Origin: Aequoribacter sp003520285
GTDB lineage: Bacteria; Pseudomonadota; Gammaproteobacteria; Pseudomonadales; Halieaceae
Length of the DNA: 18,473 nt
Assembly (NCBI GenBank): GCA_963966765.1
Contig: CAXAAR010000040.1
Coordinates: forward strand, 1 to 18,473
Direction: 5' to 3'
In this document: positions 1 through 7,620 of the stretch, piece after piece
How positions within the stretch are numbered: the stretch's first letter is position 1
Layout of the letters: each line of letters starts with the position of its first letter
The notes under the pieces: generated by a model
The model's input: only the letters and a program-made list of their open reading frames with translations
Databases searched by the model: none
What the model was told of the DNA's origin: nothing
Program-made: the position numbers and the translations under genes

Positions 1-1638
1 CAAGCCATCGTAGATCAGCGCGTCTCAGACTTTAGGGATCAAACTGCGCGCTTCTTAGCAGGGCAACTCAGCGATCAAGAATATCAGCCCCTGCGCCTGC
101 AGAATGGGCTTTATATCCAGCGCTACGCGCCAATGCTTCGGATTGCTGTGCCTTATGGCATGCTCAGCTCGAGACAATTAAGATCTCTGGCCGCTATTAC
201 ACGTGACTTCGATCGCGGCTATGCGCATGTGAGCACACGACAAAATCTACAGATTAATTGGCCCGAACTCGAGCGGGTCCCCGATATTTTGGCCGAGCTT
301 GCTAAAGTTGAAATGCACGCAATTCAAACGAGTGGCAATTGCATCCGCAACATCACAACCGATCAGTTCGCGGGAGTGGCTAAAGGGGAATCACTTGATC
401 CAAGGCCATACTGCGAAATTCTTCGCCAGTGGAGCACTCTTCATCCTGAGTTTGCTTTCCTACCTCGTAAGTTCAAGATCGCTGTTTCGGCGAATCAAAC
501 GGATCGGGCGGTGATATTGGCACACGATATTGGCATCGAACTTGACACTGATTCAAGCCACGGCGTCACTGCATCGGTTTATGTTGGCGGTGGTCTGGGT
601 CGAACGCCAATGATCGGTAGCTTATTAAAAGAGCGATTACCCATCCAGCAGCTTATCAGTTACTTAGAGGCTACTCTCCGAGTCTACAACCAGTTTGGGC
701 GTCGTGATAACAAGTACAAGGCTCGAATTAAGATCCTAGTGAAAGCGATGGGTATCAGCGCATTCGCGGATAAAGTCGAGGCGCAGTGGGCCGTAACTCA
801 ACAAAGTCCAACCGACATCACCGCAGCCGAGATCGAGCGTGTATCACAGTTTTTTAGTGAACCTAACTATCTTGATCCGCAACGCATAGATTCAGAGAGT
901 TTGCCTGCTGCGATGGCCCGCAATCGGCTATTTGCCCGTTGGGTAACGAATAATACCGCGGAGCATCGTCGTCCTGGTTATCGCATCGTGACTGTGGCTC
1001 TGAAATCGGCAGGACAAGCGCCGGGCGACGTCACTCACCAGCAGCTAGACGCTCTAGCCCTGCTCGCCGATCAGTTTAGCTTTGGCGAGGTCAGGACCAC
1101 TCACCAGCAAAATATTGTGCTTGCCGACGTGCAAGAAGATGAGCTCGCAGCGCTATGGCACCGGCTTCAAGAGTATCAGCTCGCAGCTCCGACAGCAGGC
1201 ACTTTACATGACATGATTTGCTGTCCTGGTGGTGACTTTTGCTCGCTCGCCAACGCCAAATCAATACCCATTGCCAATGCTATACAAGATCGTTTCGACG
1301 ACCTGGATTACGTGTGTGATCTGGGTCCTATAGAGCTCAATATCAGCGGGTGTATGAACGCATGTGGGCACCATCATGTGGGACACATTGGAATCCTCGG
1401 AGTTGATAAGAAAGGACGGGAGTTCTATCAAATCGCATTAGGAGGACGGCAGGGCAAAGAGGCCGCGATTGGTAAAATCCTGGGACCATCATTCAGTCAG
1501 GAAGCGATTGCCGATGTTGTAGAGACAATACTCAACACCTATGTCACACATCGAATTGAACCCGAAACCTTCATTGACACCTATGACCGTATCGGTATCG
1601 AGACCTTCAAGGAGGCGGTATATGCATCTGCTCACTAG
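1..1638 (+). CDS. cysI: Siroheme-dependent nitrite/sulfite reductase, CysI type (5' partial)
   Basis: The enzyme carries out six-electron reduction of sulfite to sulfide (or nitrite to ammonia) with a coupled siroheme and 4Fe-4S centre in the cytoplasm. The frame is open from base 1, and codons before the ATG at 133 read as conserved family sequence (for example LRLQNGLYIQRYAPMLR). The true start therefore lies just upstream of the window, with about 5-10 residues missing and 545 visible. The TRQNLQINW stretch (visible residues about 79-87) and the GGGLGRTP loop are typical of NirA/SirA-like proteins. The cluster ligands are present as C-X5-C (visible Cys408 and Cys414) and C-X3-C (Cys451 and Cys455, in GCMNAC). 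It closely resembles the single-subunit CysI of Pseudomonas, which is likewise followed by a DUF934 gene. That context favours assimilatory sulfite reduction. Sulfite versus nitrite preference and the electron donor cannot be read from sequence; no flavoprotein partner is visible here. Confidence 0.93.
   Translation, partial: QAIVDQRVSDFRDQTARFLAGQLSDQEYQPLRLQNGLYIQRYAPMLRIAVPYGMLSSRQLRSLAAITRDFDRGYAHVSTRQNLQINWPELERVPDILAELAKVEMHAIQTSGNCIRNITTDQFAGVAKGESLDPRPYCEILRQWSTLHPEFAFLPRKFKIAVSANQTDRAVILAHDIGIELDTDSSHGVTASVYVGGGLGRTPMIGSLLKERLPIQQLISYLEATLRVYNQFGRRDNKYKARIKILVKAMGISAFADKVEAQWAVTQQSPTDITAAEIERVSQFFSEPNYLDPQRIDSESLPAAMARNRLFARWVTNNTAEHRRPGYRIVTVALKSAGQAPGDVTHQQLDALALLADQFSFGEVRTTHQQNIVLADVQEDELAALWHRLQEYQLAAPTAGTLHDMICCPGGDFCSLANAKSIPIANAIQDRFDDLDYVCDLGPIELNISGCMNACGHHHVGHIGILGVDKKGREFYQIALGGRQGKEAAIGKILGPSFSQEAIADVVETILNTYVTHRIEPETFIDTYDRIGIETFKEAVYASAH
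1609..1615 (+). promoter_or_regulatory. Ribosome binding site fixing the DUF934 start
   Basis: The perfect Shine-Dalgarno sequence AAGGAGG lies 6 nt before the ATG at 1622, inside the end of the reductase gene. The next in-frame ATG upstream (1541) would create an 81-nt extension that merely shadows the reductase, so 1622 is the better start. Confidence 0.85.
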
Positions 1639-2095
1639 CGTTCCCACGAGTCTCCCTCAGCCATCGAATGCAGACAGGTTCTGGGCCGTTGACACCAAGA
1701 CACAAACCGAAGCACAAGTACTGACTATCCAAGAGTGGGTGCTGGGTCTCCCCTCACCCGCTGCTGCAGTTGCCATTCATGCGGGCGAAGAGTTCTCTGA
1801 TCTGTTTCCCTATTTAGGCCATCTCGAACTGATCGAGGTGCATTTTCCTGTTTTCACAGATGGTCGAGGTTTCTCGACTGCACGGGAGCTCAGAGAGCGT
1901 GGCTACAACGGTATCCTCAAAGTGCGGGGTCACGTTCTACTCGATCAAGTCGAGTATTTGTCACGCTGTGGATTCGATGCCTTCGAGTTCCCAGAACCTG
2001 GGCAGGCTGAAGCGGCACTGCTGCGGCTCTCGGTCGTCAGAGAAGTGTATCAAGGAGATGCACGACAACCGCTGCCGCTCTTTAGACGTCGATAA
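1622..2095 (+). CDS. DUF934 family protein, sulfite reductase-associated
   Basis: A 157-residue soluble protein with no signal peptide or membrane segment. It matches the DUF934 family in length and in its conserved core: the stretch around FPVFTDGRGFSTARELRERG, then a G-hydrophobic-VRGHVLLDQ segment and a following RCGFDAFEF. The start at 1622 is set by a strong Shine-Dalgarno sequence, and the gene overlaps the end of cysI by 17 nt, indicating translational coupling. DUF934 genes are recurrently found directly after cysI-type reductases in Pseudomonas and relatives, so a role in assembly, electron delivery or regulation of the reductase is likely, but the biochemical function is not established. 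The TDGRGFSTA stretch looks like a ligand loop; that is inference only. The family assignment is firm, the function is not. Confidence 0.88.
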   Translation: MHLLTSVPTSLPQPSNADRFWAVDTKTQTEAQVLTIQEWVLGLPSPAAAVAIHAGEEFSDLFPYLGHLELIEVHFPVFTDGRGFSTARELRERGYNGILKVRGHVLLDQVEYLSRCGFDAFEFPEPGQAEAALLRLSVVREVYQGDARQPLPLFRRR

Positions 2096-2161
2096 ACGGG
2101 TATTTGGCAGCATCTGACGCAGCAGCTCGACTTGAGGCCTCAATAGCAGTAACGTAACTCA

Positions 2162-3343
2162 ATGGATCCTCAAAGCGTCACGTTTTCGTTCTTTCTCATT
2201 TTCACGGGTGCGGCCGTTCTGGCCACAATCGCTCTCTACACACGTCAACCGCTGATTATTGCCTATGTTCTGTTGGGCATAGGAATGGGTCCATCCGGGC
2301 TTGCCTGGGTAGTCGACCTGGGTCTGCTGGCCGATATCGCTCATATTGGAATTATTTTCCTACTATTTCTACTAGGTCTCGATATGCAGCCCTCTGCCCT
2401 ACTCGCGACCCTCAAGAAAAGCACTCCCGTTGCCGTCATTAGCTCAATACTATTCTTCCTAGGCGCATCGCTCATGGCTAGCGCACTTGGCTTCAGCGCT
2501 CAAGATAGCGCTATTATCGGGGCTGCCATGATGTTCTCATCGACAATCATCGGCATTAAGCTTCTACCAACAACCATCCTGCACCATAAACACATGGGTG
2601 AGATGATGGTAGGTCTGCTGCTCTTGCAAGATATATTAGCCATTATTGTGCTCATCGCCCTGACCTCTTTAGGGAGTGATCAGGCCGTCCAATCCAATCT
2701 TATCGAGCGGGTCTTGGCGCCTGTCATCGGACTGCCTCTTCTGGTTGTAGCATGTTATGGCGCTGTTCACTGGATCTTACAACCCCTTCTCGCCAAGTTC
2801 GACCGATTCCAGGAGTATCTCTTTTTAGTTGCCATCGGGTGGTGCCTTGGTATCGCAGAGGTCGCGACTGCAATGGGTCTGAGCGCAGAGATTGGCGCTT
2901 TCATAGCGGGTGTTACCGTCGCAACGAGTCCCATCGCCCAGTATATTGCAATCAGCCTCAAGCCTTTACGCGACTTTTTCTTGATTCTATTCTTTTTCTC
3001 GGTAGGCGCTCGACTTGAACTCACAGCTCTACCTCAAGTCGCTTTTGCGGTCATAACAATGACTATCGCTGTGCTCATCTTTAAGCCTGTCGTTTACCGA
3101 CTGTTACTCCGGCAGGTGAGTGAACGCAGAGAGTTGGCTTGGAGTATGGGGTTTCGATTAGGACAGGCCAGTGAATTCTCACTGCTGATAGGTTATGTTG
3201 CCCTATCCCATAATTTGCTGAGTGCCTCTGGTGCAGTTCTGATTCAGGCGGTAACGATTCTGACTCTGCTGGTCTCTTCGTACATTGTGGTGCTGAATTT
3301 TCCAACGCCCATCGCTGTCAGTGATCGTCTTAGACGCGATTGA
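2162..3343 (+). CDS. CPA2-family monovalent cation:proton antiporter (membrane domain only)
   Basis: A 393-residue, almost entirely hydrophobic protein with roughly 12 membrane segments, predicted to exchange K+ or Na+ for H+ across the inner membrane. Family marks include IAYVLLGIGMGPSGL near residues 38-52 and LLFLLGLDMQPS near residues 74-85. The LLLLQDILAI segment (about residues 156-165) carries the conserved Q-D pair of KefB-like transporters. SAEIGAFIAGV and the late FFFSVGARLEL and GQASEFSLL segments also match. The reading ends directly after the last membrane helix, with no RCK/TrkA-N nucleotide-binding tail as in KefB, KefC or YbaL, so the usual regulatory domain is absent. It starts 66 nt after the DUF934 gene with only a weak ribosome binding site, and could be cotranscribed with it. 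A functional link to sulfur assimilation is not evident. Ion specificity is unknown. Confidence 0.9.
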   Translation: MDPQSVTFSFFLIFTGAAVLATIALYTRQPLIIAYVLLGIGMGPSGLAWVVDLGLLADIAHIGIIFLLFLLGLDMQPSALLATLKKSTPVAVISSILFFLGASLMASALGFSAQDSAIIGAAMMFSSTIIGIKLLPTTILHHKHMGEMMVGLLLLQDILAIIVLIALTSLGSDQAVQSNLIERVLAPVIGLPLLVVACYGAVHWILQPLLAKFDRFQEYLFLVAIGWCLGIAEVATAMGLSAEIGAFIAGVTVATSPIAQYIAISLKPLRDFFLILFFFSVGARLELTALPQVAFAVITMTIAVLIFKPVVYRLLLRQVSERRELAWSMGFRLGQASEFSLLIGYVALSHNLLSASGAVLIQAVTILTLLVSSYIVVLNFPTPIAVSDRLRRD

Positions 3344-3405
3344 TGTGCTGATGTGTTGATGTGCTGATGTGCTGATGTGTTGGCAGATTGGCAGATTGGC
3401 AGATT
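3342..3405 (+). repeat. Two adjoining 8-bp tandem repeats
   Basis: Five copies of GATGTGYT (3342-3381; units 1, 3 and 4 with C, units 2 and 5 with T) are followed without a break by three exact copies of GGCAGATT (3382-3405). The next eight bases, GGCGCAAC, look like a decayed fourth copy. The first unit supplies the last two bases of the antiporter TGA stop. Both arrays keep the same 8-bp period and phase but have different unit sequences. The block lies between convergent genes and is not plausibly coding. It resembles short tandemly repeated sequences prone to slippage; any function is unknown. Confidence 0.9.
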
Positions 3406-3433
3406 GGCGCAACTAAACCATGTCCAGAGAAAC

Positions 3434-3467
3434 TAAAAAAGCCACAGAACACGACATTCTGGGGCTT
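3434..3467 (-). terminator. Rho-independent terminator of etfBA
   Basis: On the minus strand an 11-bp stem with one mismatch (plus-strand arms 3439-3449 and 3457-3467, 7-nt loop) is followed by a run of six T (plus-strand A at 3435-3440). It lies 24 nt after the etfA stop codon. The plus-strand side has only GGTTTG, so for the antiporter it would be a weak terminator at best. Confidence 0.8.
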
Positions 3468-3490
3468 GGTTTGCCTGATTTCAATCTAAC

Positions 3491-4420
3491 TTAAAGTGCG
3501 GCTTCAAGTTCAGGTAAAGCAGTAAAGAGATCGCTTACCAAGCCATAGTCTGCCACTTGAAAGATAGGGGCGTCTTCGTCTTTGTTAATCGCCACAATGA
3601 CTTTAGAGTCTTTCATGCCTGCCAAATGCTGGATCGCACCAGAGATACCAACAGCAATGTACAGATCAGGCGCAACGATCTTACCTGTTTGCCCAACTTG
3701 CATGTCATTTGGCACAAAACCCGCATCTACCGCAGCGCGCGATGCACCAATTGCAGCATTGAGCTTGTCTGCAATACCGTCAAGAAGTGCAAAGTTTTCA
3801 CCATTCTGCATGCCTCGGCCACCTGAAATGACAGCAGAAGCTGCTGTGAGTTCAGGTCGATCTGATACTGCGACTTCTTCTTTTACAAAAGTAGAGATCC
3901 CAGCGTCGTGCACACTAGAAACGGCTTCAATCGATGCAGACCCACCCTGAGCAGGTGCCGGATCAAAAGAGGTACCGCGAACCGTGATGACTTTTTTGGC
4001 ATCTGAGGATTGAACAGTAGCAATCACATTGCCGGCGTAGATAGGACGCTTGTACGTGTCAACCGACTCAACCGACATGATCTCAGAAATCTGAGCGACA
4101 TCGAGAAGAGCTGCAACGCGCGGCATGATATTTTTCGCAGAAGCCGTCGCAGTGGCGATGATCGCATCATAGCCAGCGCCCAGCTCGGCGACCAATAAGC
4201 TCACATTCTCAGCCAAATGATGCGCGTAAGCTGCGTTATCGGCGAGCAGAACCTTACTCACGCCTGCGACGGCAGCCGCTTCAGTGGCAACTGCAGCACA
4301 ATCAGCTCCAGCAACCACAATGTGGATATCACCGCCCATTTGTTGGGCAGCCGTGACTGCTGACAAGGTGGCGGGCTTCAGTGTTTGGTTGTCGTGTTCT
4401 GCTAAAATCAATGTACTCAT
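3491..4420 (-). CDS. etfA: Electron transfer flavoprotein alpha subunit
   Basis: EtfA binds the FAD of the soluble ETF heterodimer, which collects electrons from acyl-CoA and other flavin dehydrogenases and hands them to ETF-ubiquinone oxidoreductase. The protein has 309 residues, the usual bacterial length. The C-terminal FAD-binding domain is intact, with VGQTGKIVAPDLYIAVGISG, then GISGAIQHLAGM (residues 258-269) and NKDEDAPIFQVADYG (279-293). The N-terminal domain begins STLILAEHDN, as in proteobacterial EtfA. The ATG overlaps the etfB stop by 4 nt (ATGA) and has an AAGGTGA ribosome binding site, so the two subunits are translationally coupled. A terminator follows directly, so the operon seems to be just etfB-etfA. 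Confidence 0.97.
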   Translation of the reverse strand: MSTLILAEHDNQTLKPATLSAVTAAQQMGGDIHIVVAGADCAAVATEAAAVAGVSKVLLADNAAYAHHLAENVSLLVAELGAGYDAIIATATASAKNIMPRVAALLDVAQISEIMSVESVDTYKRPIYAGNVIATVQSSDAKKVITVRGTSFDPAPAQGGSASIEAVSSVHDAGISTFVKEEVAVSDRPELTAASAVISGGRGMQNGENFALLDGIADKLNAAIGASRAAVDAGFVPNDMQVGQTGKIVAPDLYIAVGISGAIQHLAGMKDSKVIVAINKDEDAPIFQVADYGLVSDLFTALPELEAAL

Positions 4421-5169
4421 GAAATCACCTTTGCTTCATTCTTCAGCTTATCAACGAGTTGAGCGACATCAGCCACCTTGATACCAGCTTGTCTTTCAGC
4501 CGGTGGCTCGACACGCAGTTGGGTCACGTGAGATGTAACAACCACACCAAGATCTTCGGGTGTGAACACATCAAGCGGTTTCTTTTTGGCTTTCATAATA
4601 TTGGGTAGCGACGCATAACGCGGTTCATTCAATCGCAGGTCAGTCGTTACAATCGCTGGCAGAGTGAGGTTGAGTGTCTGCAGACCACCGTCGATTTCGC
4701 GAGTCACTGCAACATGAGCGCCATCAATTTTAACTTCGGAGGCAAAAGTGCCTTGCGCCATTCCAGTAAGCGCGCCAAGCATCTGCCCAGTTTGGTTGTT
4801 GTCTCCGTCAATGGATTGCTTGCCCAAGATAACGAGCTGAGGCGCTTCCTTCTCGACTACTGCCTTGAGTAACTTGGCGATGACCAAAGGCTCGAGTGCG
4901 CCCTCGACTTCGACCTGAACGGCACGATCTGCGCCAAGTGCCAAAGCCGTTCTCAACTGCTCCTGACAGGCTTTAGGGCCCACAGAGACAGCAACCACTT
5001 CAGTCGCCACACCCGCTTCTTTCAGGCGTACAGCTTCCTCAACAGCGATTTCACAGAATGGGTTGATTGCCATTTTGACGTTGTTCAAATCGACATCTGA
5101 ACCATCGCCTTTAGCTCGGACTTTCACGTTGTAGTCGACAACGCGCTTCACTGCGACAAGAACCTTCAT
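4417..5169 (-). CDS. etfB: Electron transfer flavoprotein beta subunit
   Basis: This is the partner of EtfA in the ETF heterodimer; in the typical housekeeping (group I) ETF it binds AMP and closes over the alpha-subunit FAD. The protein has 250 residues, the standard length. It shows the EtfB opening KVLVAVKRVVDYNVKVR, NPFCEIAVEEA (residues 36-46), ALGADRA (77-83), a DGDNNQTGQ nucleotide-binding loop (121-129) and the PROSITE-type signature LRLNEPRYASLPNIMKAKKK (178-197). These features match the housekeeping ETF linked to fatty-acid and amino-acid oxidation rather than the FixAB or bifurcating type. It is the first gene of etfBA, with a GGAG ribosome binding site before the ATG. It is divergent from the ETF-QO gene across a 237-nt control region. 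Confidence 0.97.
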   Translation of the reverse strand: MKVLVAVKRVVDYNVKVRAKGDGSDVDLNNVKMAINPFCEIAVEEAVRLKEAGVATEVVAVSVGPKACQEQLRTALALGADRAVQVEVEGALEPLVIAKLLKAVVEKEAPQLVILGKQSIDGDNNQTGQMLGALTGMAQGTFASEVKIDGAHVAVTREIDGGLQTLNLTLPAIVTTDLRLNEPRYASLPNIMKAKKKPLDVFTPEDLGVVVTSHVTQLRVEPPAERQAGIKVADVAQLVDKLKNEAKVIS

Positions 5170-5205
5170 GGATTCTCCGGTATATGTTGTGTTAATGACA
5201 GAAAC

Positions 5206-5220
5206 CGCGGCCTAGCCGCG
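5206..5220. other. GC-rich hairpin in the etfB leader
   Basis: A perfect inverted repeat with 6-bp arms CGCGGC/GCCGCG and a 3-nt loop sits 37 nt before the etfB ATG, between the proposed promoter and the ribosome binding site. It could be an operator or an mRNA leader hairpin; no T-run follows, so it is not a standard terminator. Confidence 0.55.
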
Positions 5221-5237
5221 ATGCATTACGGGCAGGT

Positions 5238-5266
5238 AGAATGCCGTTTCACTGGTTAAAGGTCAA
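5238..5266 (-). promoter_or_regulatory. Candidate sigma-70 promoter for etfBA
   Basis: The minus strand shows TTGACC (plus-strand 5261-5266), a 17-nt spacer and CATTCT (5238-5243). The -35 box is close to consensus and the -10 box is poor, which would suit an activated or weak promoter. Placement in the divergent intergenic region supports it. Confidence 0.4.
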
Positions 5267-5330
5267 CCCAGCGCACCTTATGTTTACCCAAATGCAATTG
5301 ATAGGCGCTGTATTTCGTGCTTCAAGTCGA

Positions 5331-5336
5331 TATAAT
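5331..5336 (+). promoter_or_regulatory. Candidate -10 box for the ETF-QO gene
   Basis: A perfect TATAAT lies 70 nt before the ETF-QO ATG, flanked by TCGA on both sides (TCGA-TATAA-TCGA). No good -35 hexamer is found 16-18 nt upstream, so this is a tentative call. Confidence 0.35.
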
Positions 5337-5406
5337 CGAACTTTCGGTATTTTAATCTATCTGACACAAAAAACACACCCTGAGTACCAGGCATAGAGGA
5401 CGAGTT

Positions 5407-7056
5407 ATGGAACGCGAATCAATGGAGTTTGACGTCGTTATTGTTGGAGCTGGCCCGAGCGGGCTAAGTGCAGCTTGCCGGTTAATGCAGTTAGCGAACG
5501 AGTCTAATTCCGAGATCAGTGTTTGCGTGGTCGAGAAAGGCTCCGAGGTCGGCGCACATATCTTGTCAGGCGCGGTATTAGAACCTAGAGCACTCAATGA
5601 GTTGTTCCCTGACTGGCAGGATCGTAATGCACCCATCACCACAGCCGTTACCGAAGATATTTTCTACTATTACACCTCCAAAGGCGGCGCAGTCAAACTT
5701 CCAGGGTTTGCCGTGCCGAAACCAACCCATAACGACGGCAATTACATTGTTTCGATGGCGAACGTGTGTCGCTGGCTGGCTGAGCAAGCAGAAGGCTTAG
5801 GCGTAGAAATCTACCCCGGGTTCGCGGCCGCCGAAATCCTCTACCACGATAATGGCGCAGTTAAAGGTATCGCCACAGGAGAGATGGGTGTTTCTGCTGA
5901 GGGTGAACAGAAAGACAGCTACGTACCCAGTATGGAACTGCACGCTAAATATACTCTGTTTGCCGAAGGTTGCCGTGGCCACCTGGGTAAGCAGTTGATT
6001 GAGCGCTTCGATTTAAATAGCGGAAAAGATCCCCAGCATTACGGCATAGGTATTAAGGAAATTTGGGAGATCCCGGCAGAACAGCACACTGAGGGCACTG
6101 TCATCCACGGTCTAGGATGGCCACTAGCGGAGTCCGGTTCGAGCGGTGGCGCCTTCCTGTATCATGCCGACAATAACCAAGTCTATATTGGCTTGATCAC
6201 AGATCTGAACTACAGCAATCCGCACGTCAGCCCATTTGAAGAATTCCAGCGCTGGAAGAAGCACCCTGAAACAGCGAAGTATCTGCAAGGTGGAACCCGA
6301 ATCGCTTACGGCGCGCGTGCCATTGCCAAGGGCGGCCTGAACTCGCTACCGAAAATGCATTTCCCAGGGGGTTTAGTGATCGGCTGCGATGCAGGAACGC
6401 TCAATGCCGTTAAGATCAAGGGCAATCACACCGCAATGAAGAGCGGAATGATCGCGGCAGAAACCGTCTTCGGCGCGTTGGTAGCAGCCGAGGCTAGTGC
6501 CGATCTTGTGCAGTTTGATGATCAACTGAAGCAGTCATGGCTTTACGACGAGCTCTACACCACGCGCAATTTCGGCGGCCTGATGCACAAGTTTAAAGGC
6601 CTTGTAGGTGCCGGCCTGGTCTGGATCGATCAGACAATATTCCGAGGCAGACTGCCTTTTACCCTGCACGATACCGTACCGGATCATGCCGCCATGAAGC
6701 CAGCAGCCGACTGCCGCAAAATCAGCTACGATAAACCCGATAACGTGCTCACGTTCGATCGCCTAAGCTCGGTTTTCTTATCCAATACGAACCACGAAGA
6801 AGATCAGCCCTGTCATTTACGTTTGGCAGACGCGACGATTCCGATATCAAAGAATCTGCCGCTGTACGATGAGCCAGCTCAGCGCTACTGTCCAGCAGGA
6901 GTTTATGAGATCGTAGAAGACGCGGGCGGACCCCGTTTTCAGATCAACGCTCAAAACTGTGTTCACTGCAAAACGTGCGATATCAAGGACCCATCACAGA
7001 ATATTAACTGGGTGACTCCCGAGGGTTTCGGCGGACCAAACTATCCCAATATGTAG
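5407..7056 (+). CDS. Electron transfer flavoprotein-ubiquinone oxidoreductase
   Basis: This monotopic inner-membrane flavo-iron-sulfur enzyme takes electrons from reduced ETF and reduces ubiquinone. The 549 residues match the usual bacterial length. The N-terminal FAD-binding motif is VVIVGAGPSGLSAA (near residues 10-23). A second FAD segment, GGLVIGCDAGTLNAVKIKG, is typical of the family. The C-terminal ferredoxin-like domain has the four 4Fe-4S ligands Cys495, Cys518, Cys521 and Cys524 (CPAGVYE, then NCVHCKTCDIKDP) and ends at a conserved PNYPNM tail. The ATG at 5407 has AGAGGA six bases upstream; an ATG five codons later is possible but less well placed. The gene is divergent from etfBA, the electron donor genes, which supports shared control in fatty-acid and amino-acid oxidation. 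Confidence 0.97.
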   Translation: MERESMEFDVVIVGAGPSGLSAACRLMQLANESNSEISVCVVEKGSEVGAHILSGAVLEPRALNELFPDWQDRNAPITTAVTEDIFYYYTSKGGAVKLPGFAVPKPTHNDGNYIVSMANVCRWLAEQAEGLGVEIYPGFAAAEILYHDNGAVKGIATGEMGVSAEGEQKDSYVPSMELHAKYTLFAEGCRGHLGKQLIERFDLNSGKDPQHYGIGIKEIWEIPAEQHTEGTVIHGLGWPLAESGSSGGAFLYHADNNQVYIGLITDLNYSNPHVSPFEEFQRWKKHPETAKYLQGGTRIAYGARAIAKGGLNSLPKMHFPGGLVIGCDAGTLNAVKIKGNHTAMKSGMIAAETVFGALVAAEASADLVQFDDQLKQSWLYDELYTTRNFGGLMHKFKGLVGAGLVWIDQTIFRGRLPFTLHDTVPDHAAMKPAADCRKISYDKPDNVLTFDRLSSVFLSNTNHEEDQPCHLRLADATIPISKNLPLYDEPAQRYCPAGVYEIVEDAGGPRFQINAQNCVHCKTCDIKDPSQNINWVTPEGFGGPNYPNM

Positions 7057-7067
7057 GCCACTCAATT

Positions 7068-7099
7068 CAGCTAGTGGCCGATATCTGGGCCGCTAGCTG
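7068..7099. terminator. Long hairpin between convergent genes, possible bidirectional terminator
   Basis: A 12-bp stem (CAGCTAGTGGCC at 7068-7079 with GGCCGCTAGCTG at 7088-7099, one T-G pair) encloses an 8-nt loop. It overlaps the DUF1285 stop codon and starts 12 nt after the ETF-QO stop. An alternative 7-bp stem forms at 7056-7062/7073-7079. Neither strand has a T-run, so termination by this structure is plausible but not shown. Confidence 0.5.
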
Positions 7100-7614
7100 A
7101 GCCGAAACACTGTACCTGCGCTCTCTACAACAACGCTACCATTAAACTCGTAGGCACTGTCGCAAAGATGGTACCAAGCATTCCGTGAGAGCCGCGCAGT
7201 AAGGCCGTTAGGGAGACCCATATAAGCCCCCTGACCACGCTCATCCAAACGCAATGGGTAGTGCTCAGAGATGGGGTAACTGAGACCGTTATTAGCCTCA
7301 GCAATCCAAACAGGTTGTGCGGCATTGGCATCGTGGGTGATGGTGTCAACAATGAGGGCATGGCCCTCTACTCGAATACGCCACTTCTCGACGGGCGTGA
7401 CAAGATAGTACTCTCCATCGTGTTCCCGTCTTAGTATCTTAGCGAACAATGCCACCAGGGCCGCACGTTGAATCTTCGACCCCTCATGGAACCAGTTTCC
7501 ATTGGCGTCGATCACGATATCGATATCGCCACTGAGCTGTGGCGACCATTCAGAAACCGGGGGCGCTTTGCCCCCTTTTACTTGGCGATGGAGTCGGTCG
7601 TAAAACCCAGTCAC
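7093..7614 (-). CDS. DUF1285 domain-containing protein
   Basis: A 173-residue soluble protein of the DUF1285 family, with no signal peptide or membrane segment. Conserved parts are PPVSEWSPQLSGDIDIVID (about residues 18-36), the NWFHEGSKIQR segment (about 40-50), LVALFAKILRREHDGEYYLV (about 54-73) and TPVEKWRIRVE. The family is widespread in proteobacteria and structurally known, but its function is unknown. The start is GTG (plus-strand 7612-7614), with a weak ribosome binding site. Remarkably it is in the same frame as serA, separated from the serA TAG stop by only two codons (TCG TCG), so translation probably depends on reinitiation after serA. The gene is last in the ppiD-serA-DUF1285 run. 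I see no catalytic motif and assign no function. Confidence 0.85.
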   Translation of the reverse strand: MTGFYDRLHRQVKGGKAPPVSEWSPQLSGDIDIVIDANGNWFHEGSKIQRAALVALFAKILRREHDGEYYLVTPVEKWRIRVEGHALIVDTITHDANAAQPVWIAEANNGLSYPISEHYPLRLDERGQGAYMGLPNGLTARLSRNAWYHLCDSAYEFNGSVVVESAGTVFRLS

Positions 7615-7620
7615 CGACGA

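Noticed and set aside
1541..1621. Longer DUF934 reading from an upstream ATG
   Set aside because: The extension lies wholly inside the reductase gene and a perfect Shine-Dalgarno sequence points to 1622.
3203..3412. Minus-strand reading frame through the octamer array
   Set aside because: It is a low-complexity translation of the repeat (HQHISTS-like) and runs antisense into the antiporter; no ribosome binding site or family match.
3342..3413. CRISPR array
   Set aside because: Units are 8 bp, directly adjoining, with no spacers and no cas genes.
5170..5406. PsrA-type fatty-acid operator between etfB and ETF-QO
   Set aside because: The GAAAC-n-GTTTC pattern was looked for and not found as a proper inverted pair.
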